Source of the DNA: Phaeodactylum tricornutum CCAP 1055/1
Taxonomy: Eukaryota > Bacillariophyta > Bacillariophyceae > Surirellales > Neidiaceae
Length of the DNA stretch: 64,000 nucleotides
Reading direction: 5' to 3'
NCBI RefSeq assembly: GCF_000150955.2
Contig: NC_011677.1
Location: 496,001-560,000, forward strand
Position 1 is the stretch's first letter. Every line of letters begins with the position of its first letter. Below the pieces are notes generated by a model. That model was given only the letters and a program-made list of their open reading frames with translations. It was not told the origin of the DNA and searched no databases. Position numbers and translations under genes: made by a program. Of the stretch, positions 26,777 through 36,400 are shown piece by piece.

Positions 26777-27670
26777 ATGAAAGTCAGCGCTACTCTTTTT
26801 CTATCCTTTCTCTTTGCTGCGGTTCCCTGCACTTATACGCTGTCGATGACTTCTCCCAAAATGGCAAATTCGGAGAGTTCGAACCGTCTGAGCCGATGGG
26901 CAGAGCGAGTAAGATTTCCCACGCAATCTCCAGTCTGTTTCTTGTCCCAAACTCGTAACTAAGAAGCCTTTTCTATCATATCTCTTCTCGGAAAGTGGGC
27001 TGACAGTCGCATTGGTTGGCACGAAGAAGGGGTACATGATTCCATTTTGCGCTACGGTGATCGACTTATTTCTACTTTGCATGACAGCGATGCATGCCCC
27101 ACTCCTGCTCGTGTGTTCGTACCGCTGTGTGGCAAGACTGTGGATTTGGCATTCTTTGCCAAAGCTGATGCTGTTTCGGAGGTGGTAGGAGTCGATGGAG
27201 TACGGAAGGCGCTTGAAGAGTTTGCCCAAGAACACACAGACTTAAAACTTGCTCCGTTAGAAGACCAGACGGACGAATACGAAAGATTGGTTGGGGAAAA
27301 GATTGCCCTATTAAAGGGCGATTTTTTTCATCTGGATGAAAAAGTAACAAATGGCAGATTCGACGCCATTTTCGATCGAGCGTCCATTGTTGCCATCGAT
27401 CCCAGTTTGAGAGAGGAGTACGTGAACGTACTGAGCAGGTTGATTCAGCCCGGAGGAAGAATTTTATTGGTTGTCATTGAACGAAAAACCGGGACAGACT
27501 TTGATATGCAAGGGCCACCTTTTTCCGTACCGGAGACAGAAGTGCGACGTTTGTATGAAAATCAGAGCTGGGTCGAGTCTGTAACACTTATTGAGGAGGA
27601 AGGCGAGAAGGGTCGGAATACTCCTGGATCTGGGATGAACTCTCTTTATTTCATCATTCAAACAAAATAG
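26777..27670 (+). CDS. TPMT-family S-adenosylmethionine methyltransferase
   Basis: Two exons, 26777-26908 and 26996-27670 (phase 0), giving 268 residues. Exon 1 begins with a signal-like hydrophobic stretch (MKVSATLFLSFLFAAVPC) and ends RLSRWAER. Exon 2 continues WADSRIGWHEEGVHDSIL, the usual N-terminal TPMT block. Then come the SAM-binding VFVPLCGKTVDLAFFA, an acidic VVGVDG loop, GRFDAIFDRASIVAID, the LIQPGGRILLVV strand, and GPPFSVPETEV. Thiopurine-methyltransferase-like enzymes in microbes and algae methylate thiols, selenium or tellurium compounds and halides. The natural substrate is not evident. The signal-like N-terminus suggests entry into the secretory or plastid route, but a plastid Phe motif is not clear. 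Confidence 0.85.
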
Positions 27671-28151
27671 AGTTATATTGAAATCATTTGCCACTTTCAT
27701 AGTCTAATTTTCTCTGCCAATGTGGAGATTGCGAGCTGGGTTCATGCCTGATTCAAAGAACTGTAATTATTAAATGGTCATTCACTGTCAGGGATGCAAA
27801 TCAAACCTATTTCAACGGTTTTGCTTCCAACTTCATTTGAAACGCTTGATGAATCCTTGGTTAATACTGAGCCTAGTGCGAAAAACTGGAACTGTTCTTA
27901 TATCCTTATTTTAATACGGGATCGGATTCGCTGTTGCACTCAGGGTAAAGCTCATTCTTTCCATAGTCGCTTCGGTGACCATTTTTTTGGATCGTGTGAT
28001 ATATAACCCGCACCTAAACGACGAACGCAATTCAACCCTACCCTCACCCGGACAGACACACTCAGCGAATCTGTTTATCTTGTTGCAACGATCAAGCGAC
28101 CATGGAGGGAAAACGTCTGGTAGAATTCACAATCTGAAGGCGACCAACGAC
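27671..28151. promoter_or_regulatory. intergenic upstream of the PH-START gene
   Basis: It holds a TATA-like box (gatatataac, about 28000-28008) 145-150 bp before the ATG at 28152. The frame of the next gene is open through part of this stretch, beginning at a GTG (27975), but has no ATG before 28152. Confidence 0.45.
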
Positions 28152-30719
28152 ATGTCATCCATCTTTCCTTCCTGCCTCTCCTTACCGATACGGCGATTAC
28201 CAAGCGTTCTCAGAAACACCACGTTCACTGCTGCTGCCAACGACAACGACGACGACAACGAGGGGCACGATTCGGGACTGGACGAAGTGGAAGAATCGGA
28301 AGTCTGTATCTTACCAGATTTGGGAGCCTTGCGATTTTGGTCACATCCTCATCGATCACTTGACCTCACTATGGATCGACAACAGGGAGTTGTTTGGAAA
28401 CGCCGTGATGTCTTTAAAAATCGCTGGCGACCTCGCTGGTTTGTGTTGCAGCCTGGCCAGGGAGTCCTGACCTACTATCTCTTGACGGCACCCGTTTCGA
28501 CCGCCATCAACTCCATTGCTCTACCCTTGATTCCTGACGTCTCATCCGCTGACAATGACCACTACAGAGGTACTCGAAATGTTGCTACTTCTGCTTCTCT
28601 ACAACCAACTTTGCGCAATGGTGGAGGTTCCAATGCCCGGGATCGGGTGACTTCTTGGGATTCGGCCGTCTCCGAAAATACGCTGGATTACGATGTAGTA
28701 CCTCGCGGGACTATTTATCTACTCGGCTGTACCGTGGATGTGAATGATGCACTTAGCAGACCCCGTGATAATCTTTTCGCCTTTACGATCATTCCGCCAA
28801 CTTCAATGGAGAACAAAATTCATTTGGCGGTCCGTACGGCCGAAGGACGCTCGGCTTGGATAAACAAACTCGCTAGGGTGGCGCGGGTTGGATCCCCGCC
28901 GCTCATCCGATCCATTTCCATTCCGGAGGAGCCAGATCATTCTTTCGAGCATGAAGATGACGAACACCGTCTCCTTGACAGAGAGAATGATTTACGTGAA
29001 GTAGATTCAACTACTGATACAGTCTGGAAGAGTGTAGGAAGCCGTGAATCGCTGTATAAAGAATTGCCGGATGCGCTGGCAAACGAAATTGAGGAAAAGC
29101 TAGCACAGTTCTTGCCCATTTGCGATCAGGGACCCACCGTTGGTTGGAAGTTGATTTTTGAGCGGGATGAGGATGCCGCGTATCGAAAAGAGGATCCGAA
29201 CAGTGGGCAGACTATGATCAAAAGCATCGCGTTGTTAGAGCATCCTCCGAAACAAATCTTGGATATCTTGCTTGACATTCAACGTCGTACCAATTTCGAA
29301 TCCACTTTTCGTACTGGGGAGCGCTTACGGACTCTTAATGCGCACACTTTTTTGGATTTTTACGCGTACAACGCTATCTGGCCCACAGCAGCGCGAGAGT
29401 TTGCCATTGCGATGCACTGGCAGGTAGTAGGCCGCGATGATGAAAGGGCGATTTGCATCATAGGGTTTTCGTGCCCCGATGCAGAAAGCGTTAAACCTGT
29501 GGAGCCTCATCATGTTCGAGGCCGCTTGATTATATCGATGTATCTACTGCGGCCGGTTGGGGAAGGGCAGTGTCACTTAACACGGCTCCTGTCGTTTGAT
29601 CCAATGGGTGGAATTAATAAACATTTGGCCCGAATCGTTTTGCAGCAGCAAGCGGGACTCCCTGCTGTACTCGGAAAGTTTCTGGATCGCCACAGGTCTG
29701 TTGTGCCTTTCAGACTTACCGGACGCCTAAGGGACGACGATCTAATTCGAGATGTTGTGGAGCACTTGCCCAAACCAAACTCGACGGACGCCGTTCGTGG
29801 AACGCTCGACTGTACAACCAACCATTCGCTTGTTCTTGCCGGTTCGGAGACGTCGAGAGACGGTATAAAAGTGGACAATGATGACCATTTGCCCGTACGG
29901 GGTAGGCAGGCTGCGATTTTGATTGCTCCTCTTCTTTTGTATAAAGTATGCATTCTCATGGGGTCTTCGTGGTCGTTCCCTCTGTTTTGCCTTGGTGTAT
30001 TTCTTGCTGTAAGGCAAGTCGCTATACAGCACTTGGGTAAAGTGCTCCCGCATATCCCGCTTGAGACTCAAATTGCTGGGCCCGTTACATGCCGTTTCTC
30101 CGTGAATTTGAAGGGAATTCTGCGTTTCATCGCGAACAAGAAAGAGGAACGAACAGATCTTCGAAGAGGTACTTCCGATGTGTCCGTAGTGCATCTTGTT
30201 GTAGCGGCTATATCCCGTGCTCTGAGAAAAGAACCGTCTTTGCGGTCTAAAACTTGTACGATACCATGGCTACTGATTGACGAACGTGTAGACCAATCAC
30301 GTGAGTCTGTGAGAGTTTCCGTTTCGGAAAATGCAGACGGCGTGGTAACGCTTGAGAACGTGGACAATCTCTCCGTTCAAGAAATAGCTGATGAAGTGAA
30401 AAAATTGGATAGCTGGCGCGACGAGGCCCAAAACATTGGCGAGTGCCTCGTTCTTGCCACGCCGGACTTTGATAGTAGTAACATGGAAATTGACGTTACT
30501 TCGGGCTGCTCTGAAGTTACGGTTGTTGCTGTTATCGGTGGAGTTCATTTGGAGCGTTGCAGCCAGAAGGGACGCCGAGCAAACGATGAAAGACCCAGAC
30601 CCATGCTATCACTTTCTTTAACAATATCTGCACCCTATCAAACACAAATAGTTGCTGCGCGGCGCTTCGCGGAAGAAGTACAAAAGCTACTCCAGTTTCC
30701 GGAAATGTGTGACAATTGA
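28152..30719 (+). CDS. PH-START protein with C-terminal E2-acyltransferase-like domain
   Basis: 855 residues from the first ATG of the frame. A PH domain begins near residue 79 (GVVWKRRDVFKNRWRPRWFVL) and is interrupted by a disordered insert. A START lipid-binding domain spans about 325-525 (VGWKLIFERDED...IKSIALLEHPPKQILDILLD...FYAYNAIWPTAAREFAIA). One or two transmembrane segments follow at about 583-620 (ILIAPLLLYKVCILM...). The last 220 residues resemble the chloramphenicol-acetyltransferase-like catalytic fold of 2-oxoacid dehydrogenase E2 subunits (VHLVVAAISRALRKEPSL; VTVVAVIGGVHLE; RPMLSLSLTISAPY). The catalytic HxxxDG is replaced by SAPYQT, so that part is probably not an active acyltransferase. 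The protein may move or sense lipids at a membrane contact; this is inferred from the domains. Confidence 0.7.
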   Translation: MSSIFPSCLSLPIRRLPSVLRNTTFTAAANDNDDDNEGHDSGLDEVEESEVCILPDLGALRFWSHPHRSLDLTMDRQQGVVWKRRDVFKNRWRPRWFVLQPGQGVLTYYLLTAPVSTAINSIALPLIPDVSSADNDHYRGTRNVATSASLQPTLRNGGGSNARDRVTSWDSAVSENTLDYDVVPRGTIYLLGCTVDVNDALSRPRDNLFAFTIIPPTSMENKIHLAVRTAEGRSAWINKLARVARVGSPPLIRSISIPEEPDHSFEHEDDEHRLLDRENDLREVDSTTDTVWKSVGSRESLYKELPDALANEIEEKLAQFLPICDQGPTVGWKLIFERDEDAAYRKEDPNSGQTMIKSIALLEHPPKQILDILLDIQRRTNFESTFRTGERLRTLNAHTFLDFYAYNAIWPTAAREFAIAMHWQVVGRDDERAICIIGFSCPDAESVKPVEPHHVRGRLIISMYLLRPVGEGQCHLTRLLSFDPMGGINKHLARIVLQQQAGLPAVLGKFLDRHRSVVPFRLTGRLRDDDLIRDVVEHLPKPNSTDAVRGTLDCTTNHSLVLAGSETSRDGIKVDNDDHLPVRGRQAAILIAPLLLYKVCILMGSSWSFPLFCLGVFLAVRQVAIQHLGKVLPHIPLETQIAGPVTCRFSVNLKGILRFIANKKEERTDLRRGTSDVSVVHLVVAAISRALRKEPSLRSKTCTIPWLLIDERVDQSRESVRVSVSENADGVVTLENVDNLSVQEIADEVKKLDSWRDEAQNIGECLVLATPDFDSSNMEIDVTSGCSEVTVVAVIGGVHLERCSQKGRRANDERPRPMLSLSLTISAPYQTQIVAARRFAEEVQKLLQFPEMCDN

Positions 30720-30824
30720 AACCAGAACTTGCTTGGCTGTGAATTCCTCCCGGGAGAACCATTTACATTACTTGTATGAATTGAGACCGCGTCTCCCTAT
30801 GATCACTTTTCTTCATGCGAAGTA

Positions 30825-32129
30825 TTACACGTCGTTATTGGCCAGTATTGCCTTTATCTCTGCGTCAATGCCTAATTTCTTTCCCTCCTTTGCGTAGTCA
30901 AGGCCGCATCGCTTGAGCAAACGTAAGGCTTTCGCCGGCTGACTGCAGTGAATCGCTTTTTCGATAATTTTTGGTTTAAACTGTTGTGCTTCTTGCCCGA
31001 AACCCACCCACAGCAGATTGACCTCAGCCCATTTATCTCGCGGTAACCAGGATTCGAGCTGGACACGCGTTTGTTCAGGAGTGTTAGACTTGACCCAATT
31101 TAAAGCGTTAAAGAGACGATGCATGTGTGTGTCGACGCCTATTCCGGTCTGCCGATTCCATGCAACGTTCTCGCAAATGTACGCCATTTTCGGGCCAACT
31201 CCAGGAAGCTCCATCATGATTGATGCTGTAGGCGGAATGTCGTTGTCGAACTTTTCTTTAAGTATTTCCACGGTTTGCTTGATGAATTTTGTTTTGTTGT
31301 TGTGAAAACCCACTTTGTTAATGTACGAATTCAACTCCGATGCGTCCATTGCAACAATACTTTCTACGTTCAAAACATTAGCTTTCTGCATGCTCCGAAT
31401 GGCTTCACCTACAGTCGCATCTTTTGTCTGGCTACTCAGCATGAGAGAAATTAAGACCTGAAACCGGAAGTCTCTGGGAGTCTGCGTACGATCGGGTAAG
31501 GCTTCACATCCCGAGTCGTCGCAGGGCGCTGTCCTATCTTTTCGCAATTCCACCACTAGCGCGTAGATGTCTTCCCATCCAGCCGGAGGTCCATGGGAGC
31601 CCGGCTCCGGCGTGACAACTCTTTTCTTGACTGAATTTTTTACTGCTTCCACCTTTGTGATTTCTCGGTGCTCTCCTTCTGCTGTTTTCTTATTGCGCGA
31701 CCGCCTCGTTTTCTTCGGTGAAGGCGTGACGACTGCTGTCGTTTCTATTTCAACGTCCACTTCTAGTTCAGTGGATCTTTTTTTCGAGAGAGGCGTTCCA
31801 GGCGCGGATACCTCTTTCTTCGCCAGCATTAGCGTTGAGGTTTGCAGTATTCGTGTGGAAACAGGCATGTTCGAAAGTGAGTGACGAGACAAGGACGACA
31901 ACGATCCGTAGGTGAGAGTCAAGGGAAATTGTAAGAAAGCGGTTGCTGATGCGTGACGCGCGGGTAGTATCAAGGAGTAAAAAAAGATACTGGACACTTT
32001 GAATTTGAATGCAGCCTTGTTGGTCCAAAGGAGCATTTCACAGTGACTCACACTGTTAGTGGGATGCGTCTGTAACGTATACACTCCAGGCTGTGGTATT
32101 GACAGATCCTCCGTTTTGTCGTTCGCCAT
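30825..32129 (-). CDS. NTH1: endonuclease III (NTH1-type DNA glycosylase) without Fe-S cluster
   Basis: 434 residues. The catalytic core occupies about 185-420: LISLMLSSQTKD, the helix-hairpin-helix LPGVGPKMA (catalytic Lys314) and GVDTHMHR with the catalytic Asp333. It excises oxidised pyrimidines and cleaves the AP site. The four Cys of the usual C-terminal [4Fe-4S] loop are missing (only two scattered Cys after FGQE), as in yeast Ntg1. The first 180 residues are an extension: a hydrophobic stretch ending ASATAFLQFP around 48-69, which looks like a diatom plastid signal if translation starts at Met32, then a basic, Lys/Ser-rich linker resembling a nuclear signal. Alternative starts at Met32 or Met88 are possible. 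Convergent with the PH-START gene. Confidence 0.87.
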   Translation of the reverse strand: MANDKTEDLSIPQPGVYTLQTHPTNSVSHCEMLLWTNKAAFKFKVSSIFFYSLILPARHASATAFLQFPLTLTYGSLSSLSRHSLSNMPVSTRILQTSTLMLAKKEVSAPGTPLSKKRSTELEVDVEIETTAVVTPSPKKTRRSRNKKTAEGEHREITKVEAVKNSVKKRVVTPEPGSHGPPAGWEDIYALVVELRKDRTAPCDDSGCEALPDRTQTPRDFRFQVLISLMLSSQTKDATVGEAIRSMQKANVLNVESIVAMDASELNSYINKVGFHNNKTKFIKQTVEILKEKFDNDIPPTASIMMELPGVGPKMAYICENVAWNRQTGIGVDTHMHRLFNALNWVKSNTPEQTRVQLESWLPRDKWAEVNLLWVGFGQEAQQFKPKIIEKAIHCSQPAKALRLLKRCGLDYAKEGKKLGIDAEIKAILANNDV

Positions 32130-32455
32130 ATCCTCCTCCTCCCGAGCTTCGAGTGGTTCTATTCACTGTGACGTGAGACTCGCCAGTTTCAGTCTTTTTA
32201 CGCGCCTTTTCTGCGATTTTCCCTCTTTACAGTTATTTCAGAGTCAGAAGAATCCCAAGGGGGATGATGCTTCCGCTTATTCTGTCAAGTGAGTTCCGGG
32301 TTTCGGAACGCGGATGCGACGGAGAATTTTGAATGAGGCCCTTATCACAATATCGATGGGAAAAACACAAACGAGCGATCCTCGGGAGATCGAAAGCCGA
32401 AGCGTCGACCTGGAAAAAGAACTGGTAACAAATTGATCAAGAGCACAGTTTTTCT
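32130..32455. promoter_or_regulatory. divergent promoter, NTH1 / lumenal protein
   Basis: 326 bp between start codons, with CACTGTGAC at 32164-32172. No coding content is supported. Confidence 0.4.
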
Positions 32456-33346
32456 ATGAAAGAATCGACAATGAAGTCAGCCTTTCTTTTATTTGTTGCA
32501 TCTTTCCGTGCTCTAAATGTCCTGGCGTTTTCAACAGACGGCTGGCCGCGATTACAACGGTGTGTTGCTTTTTCCAACTCTGTCATTCAAATTGAACGAT
32601 TCTCTCAATCTCCAGAAGGAGAAACGTTCTCGATCCCCTGTAATAGCCGAGAGGTGAATGTTAAAAATGAGAAAAAAGCAATGGCAGAGAATTCAAGGCG
32701 GAAACTTTTGATTCACTTCAGCGCCATTGGATCTACGTTGGCTACGCTTCCGTCGTCTTCAGAAGCGCTATTTACGCCAAAGGATCGTAGGCAACTGGAA
32801 GTCTGTCTAGTCAACGTACTACGCGTTGTCTATTGGTCCCAGAATATTGCAATTACACTACAAAGTGCCGACGACTCTTCGGACACCAAACGTGCCAAAT
32901 ATCTTGAAGCCCGACTGGGTGCCAAGGCCGCTTTGACAGGCAAAGTTGGTGGTGGGGCCTCGGGAAAAGTCTACACGCTGGCAAGCTTACGGCTGCCGTC
33001 GTGTTTGGAGGATTTAGAGTATTATGCACGTCCACAATCACGACAAGTTGCGGATTTGCGGAGAGATTTTTACGAAGGGCTGGCAGCCGTCGTTGAATTT
33101 GACGGGCTTGATACTTTGACGGACCCGTCGCCACGATCGAGTCTAACCCTGGGACAGGTCAATGAGCAGAAAGTTCTTTTTGTGCAGCGCATGCTCGCCG
33201 AGCGCGTCGTACCTATTGGACAGCAGCTTGTGGCCAGCTTTCCAGCGGAATCAGTTCAACAGGCCCACGTATTCATGCAACAATACTATTCTAGTGAGCT
33301 ACCGCTAGCACAGAAGAGAGATGGCGAAGAGTTAGCTACAGCATAG
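32456..33346 (+). CDS. thylakoid-lumen protein of unknown function
   Basis: 296 residues. A signal peptide (about 1-24) ends LNVLA-FST with the Phe expected at +1 of diatom plastid proteins. A second hydrophobic segment after twin Arg (SRRKLLIHFSAIGSTLATL, ending SSEALF) suggests Tat import into the lumen. The mature part of about 190 residues is mostly helical (LEVCLVNVLRVVYWSQNIAITLQ; KYLEARLGAKAALTG; QVADLRRDFYEGLAAVVEFDGL; VLFVQRMLAERVVPIGQQL). It is reminiscent of PsbQ-like four-helix bundles, but no motif lets me name it. A second in-frame ATG lies at residue 6. Confidence 0.7.
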   Translation: MKESTMKSAFLLFVASFRALNVLAFSTDGWPRLQRCVAFSNSVIQIERFSQSPEGETFSIPCNSREVNVKNEKKAMAENSRRKLLIHFSAIGSTLATLPSSSEALFTPKDRRQLEVCLVNVLRVVYWSQNIAITLQSADDSSDTKRAKYLEARLGAKAALTGKVGGGASGKVYTLASLRLPSCLEDLEYYARPQSRQVADLRRDFYEGLAAVVEFDGLDTLTDPSPRSSLTLGQVNEQKVLFVQRMLAERVVPIGQQLVASFPAESVQQAHVFMQQYYSSELPLAQKRDGEELATA

Positions 33347-33462
33347 AGGGATACCTAGATTTTTGCTCACAATCAAGCTTGTTGATAGCAGCTAGAGTAA
33401 GCCATTTGTGCAACAGAATCGGACGGGGAATAGGTATGTCATATTAGATCAGCAGCGAGACG

Positions 33463-36400
33463 TTACCATATGGACCTGCCACGGTTATCTCGCTGCATAG
33501 TACTTGCCACGTTTAGAGACTGCGGTTGTTGATGCGAGTTAGCTGTAGGTCGTTGGTGAAGGAGATGCAGGTTAGCGTGAGATTGTTGCTGATTTGTCCC
33601 CCATGTCGCAAAGCTTCTTTCTTGTTCCGAAGTTTGCGGAGCTGGAAAGATGCCGTCATGATTTAAATCTTCGTGTAGCAAGTTGTGCAACACCGACGGT
33701 GATTGTGACTGGGGATCGATGCCGCCCCACAGGGAGGCTCCATCCAGCAAGGGATCACCCGTAGAAATGGATTCGATGAATGATGAGTCTAGGTGAGCGG
33801 CTTGATTCGGTAACCCACTCCGACCGATACCCAAAGATGATGGCAACGTCGGACCAGAAAACGACGATCCGTTTGTGAAAGATTGCGAGGGCAACGGCGG
33901 TAGACAAGTTTGTTGCGAAAGATTGTTCCGAAAGGAATTACCGGTCAACGAGTCGGAAAAGAGCAACGATGGATCTACTGGTGGATTTGTCGTGGACATT
34001 AAATGACTCCCCAAAAGACCTGTGCCATTGTTCCCAGTCGCGAATCTAGTGAAAGAATCCGCAGAACGGGAAATGCTTCCTCCCGCCATAGGATCATTCT
34101 TCATTGGGAATTGACGCTCGCTAGCTCCTGAAATTGCTGGATGCTGCATACTATTCAGGTCGGCGGAGAGCCCTGGAGGAGGAAGAAAGCACCCCGGTCC
34201 ATCGTTTCCAGGTAGATGAGGGACCCCAGCTGGCGTCAAGCCCCATGGATGCGTTGCTTCCATCGCCTCCGGAACAGCCGGAACGGTTAACCCAAAGCCA
34301 GGGGGAGCGACTGGCTGTGATGAAGGAACGGGAATGGAAGTAGCACGGGCTTGCAAACTCCCAATAGTCGATACTGTTGCGTCGTCATTGTTGTAGATCT
34401 CAATGGTTGTAATCTCATTAAACGAATTGACCGTCGAGGAATCGTTTCCATTTTCTCGAACTTCCCTGTTAACCCAAGTCGATGTAGGGGCAGTAGCCAT
34501 CGCCGACATGGCAGCCGGGATGGGTCCTTTATCAGGCATGCCGGAGATCTGCTTCGACAGCGATCTCGGAGGCAAGGCCTTACCCTCCAATCCACCTGAC
34601 GATCTCTTGACATCCGCGGCTGTGGCTGTCTGCACCTGTCGCTTTTGTCGATTGTTCCATTCCCGATTTTTCCGACGCTGCTCTTCCCGGTGGGCGGCTT
34701 GTCGCTCGGCGGCAAGTCTTTCTTCTTCGGCTTTACGCAAAGTTGTCAAACGGTTAACTTCAGCTGCGTTAGCGGCTCGCGCATGCCGGAGCGAATCACG
34801 AGATTGGATACCACCGGAAATCTGAGACGCGGGTTGGTCCTCTATTGTTTTCGGAGATTCGTCAGGCGCAGCTGGACTTGTATCTTGTCCAAAAATCCAA
34901 GCCACAACGTCATCCGCTGTTGCTCGGTCCATGCCTCCACAAGCGTGAACACCGTTCATAATTTGATCTCGTACAAATCCCATACCTATTAGGGCAGAAA
35001 TCATTGGATCTTCTGGTACAGATTTTGTCACAGGTTCTGTTATGTTTTTCGTGTCGATTTTCGATACCGGTAGAGTTTCAGCATAATTCTTTTGCGCTTT
35101 AGAACTCGACCTCTGGGGCGTATTGCTGGCCATGGACTCTTGTTTGCGTAGGCTGCCATCGTTGCTGGTAACTGAACCGGCTTCTGGCTTGCGCGTTTTT
35201 GTAGCCTGCTGACGGACTTGCTCTTCAAGTTTGCTCAATTGCTTTTCTGACAGTGGCTCGATGCTGTTGCCTTGCGACGCCACCTCACGCAAGCGATGCG
35301 CAATTTGTGCCAAACGCTCTAGATAGAGCCGTGCTTCGGTGCCCGACAAAAGTTCCTTGGTAATTTCCGGGAGCGCCATACCATGACTTTCAATCTGTTT
35401 ACTCCATGCTTGCTTACGAATAACGTCGGTTAGTTCCACAGCGGTCAAACCACCCTTTCCTTGTCGCTTCCAAGTGTGTGTATCGTTCGTTGGCACCAGC
35501 ATATCGGCTCCGTGCTGAAGTATAAGTTCGACAACACGCATTGATCCGGACGCGACAGCATATTGCAGCGGTGTCCATCCCGAATCTTGACAGCGAACGT
35601 TGATTTTTTTCTGTTTTTCATCCGAACCCTCAGAAGCACTGCCCCAGGATGACAATAATGCCTGAACCAGAGCTATATCACCATGAAAGCAAGCCGTATG
35701 CAGTACACTACGCCCATTCCGTTGAGGTTCTGATAGCAAGTCTATCGACTTGCGTCCCAACAGAGTGGCCAGCAGCACCCGCGCTTGTCTATTCTTGGGC
35801 AAGGTTTGCCGATTCTTGGCCAAAAGCTGTGGAGCCAAAGCCCGCCAGTGCGTTTTGGCAACTCTCTCGTCATTAACAGAGGGAGAATTCACCAGTAGGA
35901 CTTCCAACGCGTCAACATCGTTTACGTTGATTGCGCTGACTACTTTGGAGCGCCACGCGTGGAAGACCTTGTCGAGTCGTTTCGCCACCGCTTCGGCTTC
36001 CGATCGAGCTTGTGAGGCTTGTCGCGACGCAGATTGCTGTTGTGACACATACTTTGCCGACTTGCGAGCTCGCTCTTCCTGTTCCAAGGCATCTTCCATG
36101 GCAAACCGTTCCAACAAGTCCCAGTTCAAACGTTCAATACCGGAAGCTGGGTTGAATCGTTCGGGTACCGGGGGCGTTTGCTCCAGGAGTGCCGTCAATT
36201 TTCCTAGACTCGCAAACGACCACACAGGTGCTTCTTCTAGATCCGGCAAAGAGTCGTCATCATTCAAAGTCGGCGGTAACGCGGGGTAGAGCAGCTCTTC
36301 CGGCCAACCGGATGGGGGTGGTGCACACTGCGACGGGAATGCCTGAAGCACATCACCCCGAACGTGCATCGGCGGTTGCAGTTGATCGGTTTTCATTTGC

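Noticed and set aside
27975-28151. Longer N-terminus for the PH-START protein
   Set aside because: Begins with GTG and contains a TATA-like element; the first ATG is at 28152.
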